57,606 nt of DNA, taken from positions 1 to 57,606 of the forward strand of contig NZ_CAACVB010000025.1 in assembly GCF_900659635.1 (NCBI RefSeq), read 5' to 3'. Numbering within the stretch: position 1 is the stretch's first letter; every line of letters begins with the position of its first letter. The translations under genes and the position numbers were made by a program. Of this stretch, positions 9,390-17,408 are shown in pieces. The DNA is from Actinomadura roseirufa. Its GTDB lineage: Bacteria > Actinomycetota > Actinomycetes > Streptosporangiales > Streptosporangiaceae. The notes under the pieces are model-generated. The model was not told the DNA's origin. It saw only the letters and a program-made list of their open reading frames with translations, and did not search any database.

Positions 9390-10259
9390 CTAGAACCGCA
9401 GCAGAGTTCCCAAGGGCAGGATCGGCAGATTCCCATTGGGCGCCTCGATGACGTACGAGAACGGGAAACCGGGATCGTAACGCTGGCAGGAAGCGGACCC
9501 CAGCATGCACGGCTGTCCCGTGAACCCGTGGAGGAGCCTCCCGCCGGAATCGAAGAACAGCAGGTCCGTGGTGAACGTGTAACCGGCGATGACGTGCGAT
9601 CCATAGTTCGGAACGGGATACCGGTACAGCATCCCGGCCCGTCCGCCGAGGTCGCCCCTCGTCCAGCCGAGCATCCCCAAGGACGTCTTCCGGGGGGTGT
9701 CCGCGAGCGCCATGCGGTACACGCCGCCCCCGACCCCGACCACCACCGTGGCGGTCTCGGCGGGGTCCAGCCGTCCCGAGGGCGCCTCGGCCTTCGGGAC
9801 GATCCTCGACCTCGCCCCTCCGCCCGGCACGGTCGCCGCCTGCGGGCTCCCTGCGCAGTCCAGCGCGACCCGGTCCGCCCGGACCACCCGCACCGTGGTG
9901 GCGGCCCGCCGCATGGTCACCCGCACCGCCCCCTTCGTCACGTAGGTGATGGACGGACCGTCCGAGCAGACGGCGACGCTCGTCCGCCCCTTGACGCGGA
10001 ACCTCTGCTCGCCCAGCTGCCCGTCCCGCGACAGCCCGATCACCATCGTGTTCTCGCCCGCCTCCTTGAGCCCCCCGTCGATGCCGAACCGCCCGAGCGG
10101 CGTCGTGACACTGCCGCCCACCTTCACGGCGAACATTCCGTCCTGGTCGATGCTGAACACCAGCGGCAGCATGGGCGGCTGATAACTCACCCCGCCGACG
10201 AAACTGCACCCGCACAGCAAGAGCAGCGGAGCCAGCCTGCCGAGAAGAATCATGTCCAC
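9390..10259 (-). CDS. Putative lipoprotein of unknown function
   Basis: This 289-residue protein has a short signal (MDMILLGRLAPLLLL) ending at a lipobox-like CGC, so lipidation at Cys18 is likely. The exported part is beta-rich with many Gly and Val. It contains LPLVFSIDQDGMFAVKVGG near the start and a Cys pair late in the protein (GQPCMLGSASCQ). No catalytic motif or family was recognised. It stands alone, with 230 bp separating it from the small protein downstream and the long gene desert upstream. Confidence 0.65.
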   Translation of the reverse strand: MDMILLGRLAPLLLLCGCSFVGGVSYQPPMLPLVFSIDQDGMFAVKVGGSVTTPLGRFGIDGGLKEAGENTMVIGLSRDGQLGEQRFRVKGRTSVAVCSDGPSITYVTKGAVRVTMRRAATTVRVVRADRVALDCAGSPQAATVPGGGARSRIVPKAEAPSGRLDPAETATVVVGVGGGVYRMALADTPRKTSLGMLGWTRGDLGGRAGMLYRYPVPNYGSHVIAGYTFTTDLLFFDSGGRLLHGFTGQPCMLGSASCQRYDPGFPFSYVIEAPNGNLPILPLGTLLRF

Positions 10260-10917
10260 TCCGCGCGAGTCAGAGGCGAGGGGCGTCAGCGCTGTGACGC
10301 ACTCCGCTTGCCCTGAGTTCGTCCCTGACCACCATGGGCCACCACCCCCGCACCCTCTTTACAAACCAAAGACCCCCCATTGCGATCGACGTCGCCTGAG
10401 ACCTCCGTGAGGACGTAGAGGAACAGGACGCGTTGGGGCCCACCCTTGAGACGATCCGCCCCGAGAGCCGCCTCCCCGCGAGCGACAATGCCCCGACGAC
10501 CTGCGGGATGATCCCTCCGGCACCCCCGAATTCACTCGCGACACCCCGAATCCGCCGCGATGGTCGACCCGGCGGCACGCGCCCCCCGCCCAAGTCGATA
10601 ACCCCATAACAACCACGAACAAGGTGGCACCAGGAGAGGTCATCTTGAGATCAAGAAGCCACTTGATTTGTCTTCAACTGCCAGCCCATCCGTCTGCAAG
10701 AATCGCCGCCGAACAGGCCCCCTCCTAATGGAAGCAGTAGTGACAGTTCTGGGCAGCGGAAAGAACACACGAATCGCCTCCTCGAATTCGGCACCCGGCC
10801 GGAATCGTGAATCCCCGCCCGCATCGCCAGCACCATGATTGTCCAAACTCCAGCAACAACGACGAACCTCGGACCAGCGCCATATTCCGGCACCGCACCC
10901 ACCCCGACAACGCCGTC
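10260..10917. other. Non-coding interval before the purine repeat
   Basis: Open frames here overlap one another on both strands and have no ribosome site or recognised motif. Base composition is less extreme than in the coding neighbours, with AT-richer islands around 10360-10380 and 10640-10760. I see no RNA gene. Confidence 0.45.
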
Positions 10918-11530
10918 GATGGTCGAGCGGCGCCGATCGAGCGGCGCGGGGCAAGGACCGAGGTGGCGAGGGGCCGCCGATCGAGGGGCGTTGATTGAGG
11001 GGCGCGGGCCGACAGGCAAGGGGCGAGGACCAGCGGTCGAGGGACGAGGGGGTAGGAGCGAGGGACGACACGCGAGGAGGGACGGGCGAGGGGTGAGAGC
11101 CGAGGGGCGGCGGCGAGGGGGCGAGGGCGGCGGGCGGCGGTGAGAGCCGAGGGGTGGCGGTGAAGGGGCAAGGGGCGAGGGGCGGCGGTGAAGGGGCAAG
11201 GGGCGAGGGGCGGCGGTGAGGGGGCGAGGGCGGCGGGCGGCGGTGAGAGCCGACGGGCGGCGGTAAAGGGGCGACGGGCGGCGGTGCAGGGGCGAGGGGC
11301 GAGGGCGGCGGGTGGCGGTGCAGGGGCGAGGAGGGACGGGCGAGGGGTGAGAGCCGACGGGCGGCGGTGAGGGGGGCGGGGGGCGGCGGGCGGCGGTGAA
11401 GGGGCGACGGGGCGAGGGCAGGCGGGCGGCGGTCAGGGGGCGATGGGGCCGGGGGCGACGGGGCGGGGCGACGGTCGAGAGGTGAGGGCCGACGGCCGGC
11501 CGCCGGTCGGCGTCGGCGTCGGCGTCGGCG
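10918..11530. repeat. Purine-rich degenerate tandem repeat tract
   Basis: The plus strand is made of imperfect iterations built from GGGGCGAGGGG and CGGCGGTGA blocks, spaced about 15-35 bp, with almost no runs of C or T. Three near-identical units GGGCAAGGGGCGAGGGGCGG lie around 11167-11215. The tract ends in a CGGCGT hexamer run at about 11506-11530. Many G-runs of three or more lie close together, so the strand has strong G-quadruplex and R-loop potential. Frames run through it on both strands only because stops are rare; the derived peptides are pure Arg/Gly/Ala low complexity and are not regarded as genes. Confidence 0.7.
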
Positions 11531-11532
11531 CT

Positions 11533-11745
11533 ATGAGGCTGCCGGATGTCGTGGTCCGGTTCCCGCGTCCGGGATGGACGGGGCGTGCGCGACCGGGTCC
11601 AGGTCGCGATGTGGATCTTCGCTGTGCTCTTCCTCGCGCCGCCGAGTTCGGATATGCCGCGCTCTTCCTTGAGGCGCCGATCTTCGGATGTGCCGCGCTG
11701 AACGTGTGGGGCGGGTTCGGCGTCGTGGCCGCCTCAGACTGCCGG
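11533..11745 (+). pseudogene. Decayed fragment of an acetate-type SSS symporter
   Basis: Translated in two alternating frames the stretch reads MRLPDVVVRF, then VQVAMWIFAVLFLAPP, then APIFGCAALNVWGGFGVVA. The intact symporter in this window has MGLPHVMVRF, AQIAMWIFAAFFLALP and LPIFGYAALNLVGRSAIVA in the same order. The DNA also aligns (for example ATGTGGATCTTCGC and GCCGCGCTGAACGTG). There is at least one frameshift and a local duplication of the GCGCCG...GCCGCGCT segment. Only about 65 codons of the family are represented. It lies directly after the purine-rich repeat and has no start or RBS, so it is a remnant of a second symporter gene. Confidence 0.75.
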
Positions 11746-11938
11746 CCTTCTCCGCAATGGGGTGGCATGCACCTGAACGCCGTTCGTGACGACTGGGCCA
11801 CCTGGAGGAGACGCAGCTGGCCGGGCAGGGACCCTGTCGTCAGGGGTTGGTGGCCTCATGGCGGCGGAGGCTGCGTCCGAAACGCCACTGGGCACCCTGA
11901 ACGAGGCGTGATCGGCGTTGGGGCACGTGCGTCAAGAG

Positions 11939-11970
11939 GCCCCTGACCGGTATCTGGGCTGGTCAGGGGC
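11939..11970 (-). terminator. Hairpin downstream of tRNA-Arg
   Basis: GCCCCTGACC at 11939-11948 pairs perfectly with GGTCAGGGGC at 11961-11970 around a 12-nt loop. It lies 21 bp past the 3' end of the tRNA on the minus strand and probably terminates or stabilises its transcript. There is no strong T run, as is common in high-GC actinomycetes. Confidence 0.6.
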
Positions 11971-11991
11971 GCAGTGAAAGCGTGGTCCGTG

Positions 11992-12064
11992 CGCCCCCGG
12001 CAGGATTCGAACCTGCGGCACCCACTTTAGGAGAGTGGTGCTCTATCCCCTGAGCTACGGAGGC
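11992..12064 (-). tRNA. tRNA-Arg (anticodon CCT)
   Basis: On the minus strand the acceptor 5' half GCCTCCG pairs with CGGGGGC. The D arm is GCTCAGGGGATAGAGC, the anticodon stem CCACT/AGTGG holds loop CTCCTAA, and the T arm contains GGTTCGAATCC. The anticodon CCT reads AGG. The 73-nt gene does not encode CCA. The coding interval 12065-12249 upstream should hold its promoter. Confidence 0.93.
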
Positions 12065-12249
12065 CCGTCGCCGAACGAGCCTAGCGGACGGCACCTACAG
12101 GGTAGGGGACAGGGCGGGTAGCGCGCTCGTCTGTTTGCGGCCATCGTGAGGTGAAATGGGCCTGGACCAGAAGGGCGCATGGTGGGCGCCGTAACTCGCT
12201 GGTCCATGGTCTAGGCCGTGTAGGGCCGTTGTGGGTACGCTTCGGTGCC

Positions 12250-12705
12250 GTGACGGGTCGGCATCGAGGGCAGCCGGGTGGCAGAAGTGCCGATGCGGTT
12301 CCCGAGAGCGCGCCCCAAGCGCCGCGAAGGGCCCGAGCACGGCGGTTCGGTTTGCTGGGCGCGGCTTTCCTGGTGCCGGTCCTGCTGGCGACCGTGATCG
12401 CGTTCGGGTTGCGGGACGAGCCGGCGGACCGTCCGAAGGGTGCCGCGGCACCCGTGCGGCCGGTGGCGCCGAGCCCGTCCAAGGTCGAGCCGACGTACGG
12501 GCGGTACGTGCCGCCGGAGGCCGCGCCGCAGGCGGAGACGCGCCTGCCGGAGCGGGCACCGGCACCGGTGGTGACGCCGTCGCGCAAACGGCCCTCGCCG
12601 CGTTCGCCGCGCCGCCCGGACATGCGTCCGCCGTGTCCGCGGGGGTGGTGGGAAGTGCCGTTCCTGCGCCGGTGGTGTGAACGGAATCGCCACAGGACTC
12701 GCTGA
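12250..12705 (+). CDS. Small single-pass membrane protein
   Basis: From the GTG at 12250 this is a 151-residue protein with an Arg-rich cytoplasmic N-terminus, one transmembrane segment (FGLLGAAFLVPVLLATVIAFGL) and a Pro/Ala/Arg-rich extracytoplasmic tail ending in a CPRGWWEVPFLRRWC stretch with two cysteines. An alternative GTG at 12151 would add 33 residues without the character of a protein domain. No ribosome site decides between them. No family was recognised. It precedes the M15 peptidase gene by 82 bp on the same strand and may share its cell-wall setting. Confidence 0.55.
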   Translation: MTGRHRGQPGGRSADAVPESAPQAPRRARARRFGLLGAAFLVPVLLATVIAFGLRDEPADRPKGAAAPVRPVAPSPSKVEPTYGRYVPPEAAPQAETRLPERAPAPVVTPSRKRPSPRSPRRPDMRPPCPRGWWEVPFLRRWCERNRHRTR

Positions 12706-12787
12706 CCCGGTTACGCCCAGGCGGCCCCCGAACCTGTAGTAGCGTTCTGCCGCTGTTCCGTAATCGGGCATCAGGAGGAAAACCACC

Positions 12788-13816
12788 GTGCCGAACCCCG
12801 GGTCGGCGGCGCTGATCGCGGTCTTCCTGGTGATGGCGACGCTCGTGCCGTCCGGTACCGCCAGGGCGGATGCTCCGAGCGACGCGCTGGAGACGCTGCG
12901 CCGTGAGGCCGCGAAGGCTCGCTCCGAGTTGGAGAAGGCCACGAATGACATGCAGGGCCGCCAGCGGGTGCTGGCGTCCTCGCAGATCAAGCTGCGGGGG
13001 ACGCTGAAGGACCTCGCGGCGGCGGAGGCCGAGTTGAACAAGATCCGCCAGCCGCTGGCGCGGCTGGCGAACGCGTCCTACCAGCAGCCCGGCGCGACCG
13101 GCTCGATGGCGGTCTTCGGCGGCGGGACACCGGACTCGGCGCTGCGGTCCACCGCGGACGTGACCTTGCTCGCGCGGTCACAACAGGCCCTTGTGGACCG
13201 TGCCGATGAGCTCCAGCAGCGGCGAGGACGGCTCGCCTCGATCGCCCAGGATCTGCAGTCCCGCAGTGCCGTCGAGCAGACGCGGGTGCAGCAGGAGGTC
13301 GACGGGCTGAAGGCGAAATCGGCGCAGCTGACCGCGCGGCTGGACGCGATGCTGAAGAAGCTGGACCCCACCAAGCGGCTGGAACTCGGGTGCGACAAGT
13401 CGCTGGCGGCGGGCGCGCGCAAGTTCCCGAACGGGCTGATTCCGTCCAAGTACCTTTGCCCGCTGCCGCAGAAGGGCAAGCAGCTGCGCGCGGACGCGGC
13501 GCTCGCCTTCTACAAGCTGAACACCGCGTACAAGCGTCACTTCGGCCACGAGATCTGCGTCACCGACTCCTATCGCAGCCTCGCCGACCAGCACCGCGTC
13601 TACGCCGAACGGCCCGGGTTCGCCGCCATTCCCGGGACGAGCAACCATGGCAAGGGCCAGGCCCTCGACCTATGCGGCGGCATCCAGAACTCGGGCTCCG
13701 TCCAGTTCAACTGGATGGAGGCCAACGCCAAGACGTACGGCTGGCTGCACCCTGCGTGGGCCTACAGCAATCCGTTCGAGCCCTGGCACTGGGAGTACGG
13801 CACACAGGACGACTGA
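12788..13816 (+). CDS. Secreted M15 (VanY-type) D-Ala-D-Ala carboxypeptidase with coiled coil
   Basis: This 342-residue protein starts at GTG with AGGAGG nine bases upstream. A signal peptide (residues 1-28, to ARA-DA) is followed by a long coiled coil (about 30-200, heptads of Leu/Ala with Glu/Arg) and a C-terminal M15 zinc peptidase domain. VTDSYRSLADQHRVYAERPG, then SNHGKGQALDLC and EPWHWEYG supply the HxxxxxxD and H zinc ligands. It should trim peptidoglycan stem peptides outside the membrane. The coiled coil may link it to a partner or regulate access. Two Cys pairs fit the secreted location. Confidence 0.88.
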   Translation: MPNPGSAALIAVFLVMATLVPSGTARADAPSDALETLRREAAKARSELEKATNDMQGRQRVLASSQIKLRGTLKDLAAAEAELNKIRQPLARLANASYQQPGATGSMAVFGGGTPDSALRSTADVTLLARSQQALVDRADELQQRRGRLASIAQDLQSRSAVEQTRVQQEVDGLKAKSAQLTARLDAMLKKLDPTKRLELGCDKSLAAGARKFPNGLIPSKYLCPLPQKGKQLRADAALAFYKLNTAYKRHFGHEICVTDSYRSLADQHRVYAERPGFAAIPGTSNHGKGQALDLCGGIQNSGSVQFNWMEANAKTYGWLHPAWAYSNPFEPWHWEYGTQDD

Positions 13817-14092
13817 CAGTGGTGATGGGGCTCGCTTGGGAGTTCGCTCCCTGGGCGATCTCGTGCGAGCGAGCACACCGGGCAGGGGCCCGCGGATCGG
13901 TTCGTGGTGTTACCCGTCGTCCGGCGCGCGGGCGGCTCGTCCGTAGCTGGCCAGGCCGCAGGTCGTCTGCAGGCTCGCGGTGCGCTGCGTGGCTTCGCGC
14001 TCTTTCCGGCGGGGCTCGCTTTAGGCATTGCCCCGCCGGGCAGGTGGCGCGCGTGTGACGGCGGAGTTGAGACAGGGGCCGTCACGCGCCGG

Positions 14093-14506
14093 TCAGTTCG
14101 GCAGCTCGGAGGCGGGGATGACCTGGGCGGTGCAGTAGCGGCAGCGCAGCGCCTTGACCGGGATGTCGCTGAGGCACTGCGGGCACTCGTGCTCGGTGGC
14201 CTCCTTGCCGCGGTCCATGCGCTCGATCAGCTTGGCCGTGGGGAGGACGACCAGAAAGTAGACGATCGCCGCGGTGATCATGAAGGCGATCGCCGACGTG
14301 ACGAAGATCCCGTAGGGGAACTTCGTGCCGTCGATCGTCACCGCCAGCCGCGTGTAGTCGGGCTTTCCGCCGATCAGTGCGATCAGGGGGGTGATGAAGG
14401 AGTTCGCGAAGTCCTTGACCAGCCCCGCGAACGCCGCGCCGACGACGAACGCGACTGCGAGGTCGACGAGGTTGCCGCGGAAAAGGAACTTCTTGAAACC
14501 GCTCAC
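14093..14506 (-). CDS. mscL: Large-conductance mechanosensitive channel with C-terminal zinc ribbon
   Basis: The start was placed at GTG 14506 (VSGFKKFLFRGNLVDLAVAF) because AGGAGC lies six bases upstream; the ATG at 14530 would add eight Pro-rich residues. The 137-residue product has the MscL helix 1 (NLVDLAVAFVVGAAFAGLV), a periplasmic loop and helix 2 (GIFVTSAIAFMITAAIVYFLVV). It opens under membrane tension to release solutes. Unlike E. coli MscL, the cytoplasmic helix is followed by HECPQCLSDIPVKALRCRYC, a four-Cys zinc ribbon. That addition is seen in some actinobacterial homologues and may regulate gating. Confidence 0.88.
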   Translation of the reverse strand: MSGFKKFLFRGNLVDLAVAFVVGAAFAGLVKDFANSFITPLIALIGGKPDYTRLAVTIDGTKFPYGIFVTSAIAFMITAAIVYFLVVLPTAKLIERMDRGKEATEHECPQCLSDIPVKALRCRYCTAQVIPASELPN

Positions 14507-14656
14507 TATCGCTCCTGGGGGTCGGGGCACGCGGGGGCGTCCGATCGCGCTGGTGTTTGCCCTGATCAGGATGCCTGCGTCGCGAAGGTCCAGACAGGAC
14601 GGTTACGGATGGTAATCAACTGGCATGTGTTCTGCCAAGTCGGCGCCGTGGCGCTC

Positions 14657-15124
14657 TCACTGCCCTGCGGAGAGTTTCTCGCGCAAGGCTTGCAGGGCTT
14701 CGTCCGTCGCGAGCGCTCCTGACGTCGGGACGGGCTCGGCCTGAGGAGGCTCCGGCCAGGTGCGGGGGAGCTGTGGAGCGACCACCCACTCGGGTCTGGC
14801 GTCGGTCTCGTAGTTCAGGAAGAGATAGGTGGGGCCTCCCTCCTCGGGTGTCCGCTGGGCCATGGTCAGCTGCCAGGTCAGCTCCCCCAGCACCTCGACC
14901 ACGATGCCTTCGTGGCACCGTCCCAAGATGACGGCTCGCGCGCCCGTCCCCTCTGGACCGGGCGCCACCTCGGCGCAGACCGCGACGTCGGCCCCTCTGA
15001 TCTCCTCCGGCAGTGCGGGCTGCGTGATCGTCTCGGGCCTCGCCGCGTACACCGCCCGGACGTGGTCGCCGCGGACGAGACCGACCGCCTCGGTGCACAC
15101 CCACAGGCTCGTCAAGGTGTTCAT
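14657..15124 (-). CDS. Conserved-looking protein of unknown function
   Basis: This 155-residue soluble protein begins MNTLTSLWVCTEAVGLVRGD and contains a beta-rich core (RAVILGRCHEGIVVEVLGELTW, YLFLNYETDARPEWVV). Its codon use is strongly GC3-biased, so it is likely real. The C-terminal third is Pro-rich with a final helix LQALREKLSAGQ. No family or catalytic residue was recognised. No good ribosome site precedes the ATG, so the start is uncertain. It lies between mscL and the 150-bp repeat array. Confidence 0.6.
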   Translation of the reverse strand: MNTLTSLWVCTEAVGLVRGDHVRAVYAARPETITQPALPEEIRGADVAVCAEVAPGPEGTGARAVILGRCHEGIVVEVLGELTWQLTMAQRTPEEGGPTYLFLNYETDARPEWVVAPQLPRTWPEPPQAEPVPTSGALATDEALQALREKLSAGQ

Positions 15125-15194
15125 GTGTGCGACCGTACGACCGTTGAGAGCGCCGTCGGACCACGGACCCCGTCCGTCTCCGGCCTTGCTGCCC

Positions 15195-16212
15195 CCGGCG
15201 AGCGGGCATCACCCGGCGCGGAGCCGGCGGCAAGTTCCTCACCGACCCGGGGTCCCCGGGCCGTTGCGGCCGTGTTCCCCGTGCGGCGACGAGCACGGCC
15301 CCATGTCAGGGCGGCAGGACGCGGTCGGGTCTGCCTTCCGATCTTTGTGTAGCCAACGGGTGGGTGTTACGCGGCGCGGTGTGGTGGCGAGTTCCTCGTC
15401 GGGTCTGGGGTCCTGGGCTGTTGTGGGGGTTGGCTTCTGGGTGGTGCGCGTGGGGCTCACGGTCAGGGCATGGTCGGGCCTGTCTTCCGGTCTTGGTGTC
15501 ACCGGCCGGCGCGCATTGCCTGGTACGGAGGCGCTGCGGGTTCCTCGCTGGGTCTGGGGTCCTGGGATTTTGTGGGCGTGGTTTCTGTGTGGTGGTGAGC
15601 GTGGCCCCCATGTCAGGGCGTGGTCGGGGTCTGTTTTCGGTCTTGGTGTCACAGCGGGCGGGTGTTGCCTGGCGCGGTGGCGGTGGCGGTGGCGAGGTTC
15701 TTGCCTGGCCTGGGGTACTGGCTTGCTGCGGCTGTGAGCCCTCTGTGGTGGTGCGCGTGGCGGCCATGTCAGGGCACGGACCGGGTCTGTCTTCCGGTCT
15801 TGGTGGCGTGGCGGGTGAGTGTGCATGGCGTGGGGGTAGTGACGAGATTGTCGCCAGGTCTGGGGTCCTGGGCTGTTGTGGGGGCGGCTCCTGTGCGGCG
15901 ACGAGCGTGGCCCCCATGTCGGGGCGTGGTTGGGGTCTGTTTTCGGTCTTAGTGTCACCGGCGGGCGCGTGTTGCCTGGCGCGGAGGCGCTGCGGGTTCC
16001 TCGTCGGGTCTAGGGTCCTGGCTCGCTGCGGCCGTGTTCCCTGGGCGGTGGTGAGCGCGGCGCCGTAGTCAGGGCATGGGCGGCGTCTGTCTTGGGGCTT
16101 GGTGTCACGGCAGGTGGGTGTTGCGCGGCGCGGTGTGGTGGCGAGTTCCTCATCGGGTCTGGGGTCTTGGGCTGTTGCGGGCGTGGTCTCTTGGGGGGTG
16201 AGTGTGGCGCTC
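15195..16212. repeat. Tandem array of about 150-bp units
   Basis: Six diverged units follow a partial one. The landmark TCAGGGC (or TCGGGGC) occurs at 15306, 15463, 15613, 15769, 15919 and 16069, giving spacings of 157, 150, 156, 150 and 150 bp. Each unit carries GGTCTTGGTGTCAC, then GTGTTGCCTGGCGCGG, then GGGTCTGGGGTCCTGGG, then GGTGAGCGTGGCCCCATG in the same order. Long frames cross it on both strands (plus 15364-16068, minus 15306-16214), but neither shows the GC3 bias of the neighbours. I regard it as non-coding or relic DNA; the mostly multiple-of-three spacing leaves a 50-residue repeat protein as an alternative. Confidence 0.75.
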
Positions 16213-16391
16213 ACCGGGGCTGCTCGGCTGGATGGTTTGCTCGCGAGGCGCTCGGCCTTCTTGGTGCTGGCGAGTAGCGGTGGTGGATCGTGATCGTGTC
16301 CGGTTGAACGGGTTGGCTTTGTGAGGGGTGTTGGCAGGTGTGGAGGGGGCGGTTGTGGTGTGCGCTAGGGGGTGGGTGTGGGGGCGTGTCC

Positions 16392-17015
16392 TTAGCTGGT
16401 AATGGTCATGGCGAGGGCTGGTCCTGCCGCTGCAAGCGCGGTCGCCTGGGGGCGGGTGGCGGCCACGACGATCAGGGCGCCGTCCTGGCCGCTGGTCTCG
16501 TCGCGGGACGGGATGGTCAGAACGGGGATTGCGGCGGCGACGAGGCGGGCCTCGGGGCGTGGGGGCGGGCCAGGGCCGGTTTCCAGTGGCGCCTCAGCCG
16601 TGGGTGGGCCCGTGGCGAGGACGTCGATGCGGTCGCCGGGGTGCAGGAGACGGGCGGTGGCGGCGTCCGCGAGGCGGACGGGAGCGGCGACGGTTTCGGG
16701 GCCGTAGCCGTGCAGGAGACCGTCACCGAGCAGGCGGGCGTCGGTGACCGGTTCGCCTCGGCGCATTGGGCCGGCCAGCACGTGGCCCGCCGCGCCTGAG
16801 CGCAGGGCACCGGCCGGGACGGCGGCGGGAGGCAGGTCCAGCCCGTGGAGATCGGGTGGGGCGAGGACGGCACCGCCCGGAAGGTCGTGCGAGGCCGCGA
16901 GAACGCGGACGGAGGGGGCGGGGCCCGGCCGCAGCGCGGTGAGGGCGGAGCCCGTCGCGGCGGCGGCGAACAGGGCGGCCAGAGGTCGCCGCAGCCGAGA
17001 TAACCGCTTGCTCAT
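16392..17015 (-). CDS. SAF-domain protein (CpaB/RcpC-like)
   Basis: This 207-residue protein has an N-terminal membrane segment (RRPLAALFAAAATGSALTAL). An SAF domain follows, with VRVLAASHDLPGGAVLAPPDL, then GHVLAGPMRRGEPVTDARLL, and a RcpC-like second part VRLADAATARLLHPGDRIDVLAT. These proteins are periplasmic or extracytoplasmic factors of Flp/Tad pilus assembly. In actinobacteria a lone SAF gene often sits near mscL, as here, without pilus genes, so its role is unclear. The start ATG at 17015 has a GGAGAA site (TCTCAGGAGAACTCC context). Confidence 0.8.
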   Translation of the reverse strand: MSKRLSRLRRPLAALFAAAATGSALTALRPGPAPSVRVLAASHDLPGGAVLAPPDLHGLDLPPAAVPAGALRSGAAGHVLAGPMRRGEPVTDARLLGDGLLHGYGPETVAAPVRLADAATARLLHPGDRIDVLATGPPTAEAPLETGPGPPPRPEARLVAAAIPVLTIPSRDETSGQDGALIVVAATRPQATALAAAGPALAMTITS

Positions 17016-17140
17016 GGAGTTCTCCTGAGATGGGGGACGTGGGGACAGCGGATCCGCGCACTGCGCGCGATCTGGACGTGCCGAGTAGAGCGATTGCGAG
17101 CGTGAAGGCGGGAAGGGCCAGGGGTTTCGGTTACCGCTGG

Positions 17141-17289
17141 CCGGTCGGATGCCTGCCGGTCGGACGCCTGCCGGTTGAACGCCTGTCGGTCGGATGCCTG
17201 CCGGTCGAATACCCGCCGGTCGACACCTGCCGGTCGAACACCTGACGGTCGGATGCCTGTCGGTTGGATGCCTGTCGGTTGGACGCCTG
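17141..17289. repeat. 15-bp minisatellite
   Basis: Ten head-to-tail copies with consensus CCGGTCGGATGCCTG run from 17141 to 17289, nine of 15 bp and one of 14 bp (17216-17229). It lies between the SAF gene and the MTA phosphorylase gene. Frames through it give pentapeptide repeats but are not supported as genes, and the 14-bp copy breaks any reading frame. Confidence 0.85.
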
Positions 17290-17408
17290 CTCTGTGCGCT
17301 GGTGAGGCACTGTGGCCACGGCTTGTCTGGGGAGGGGGCCGTGGGGATGGTCTGAGGGGGGAGGGTGGGTCAGTTTGGGGCGGGGATGGGGCGGGGTGGG
17401 TGTGGGGT

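Noticed and set aside
10640..11199. Pro/Arg-rich minus-strand frames across the purine tract
   Set aside because: They are translations of the G-rich repeat with no other support; three frames overlap equally well.
15195..16212. CRISPR-like array
   Set aside because: Repeat units are about 150 bp and diverged, without short identical repeats and unique spacers of constant size; no cas genes are near.
15306..16214. 302-codon open frame on the minus strand through the 150-bp repeats
   Set aside because: Both strands are open, GC3 is well below that of neighbouring genes, and no ribosome site precedes it; kept as a repeat array with the coding option stated.
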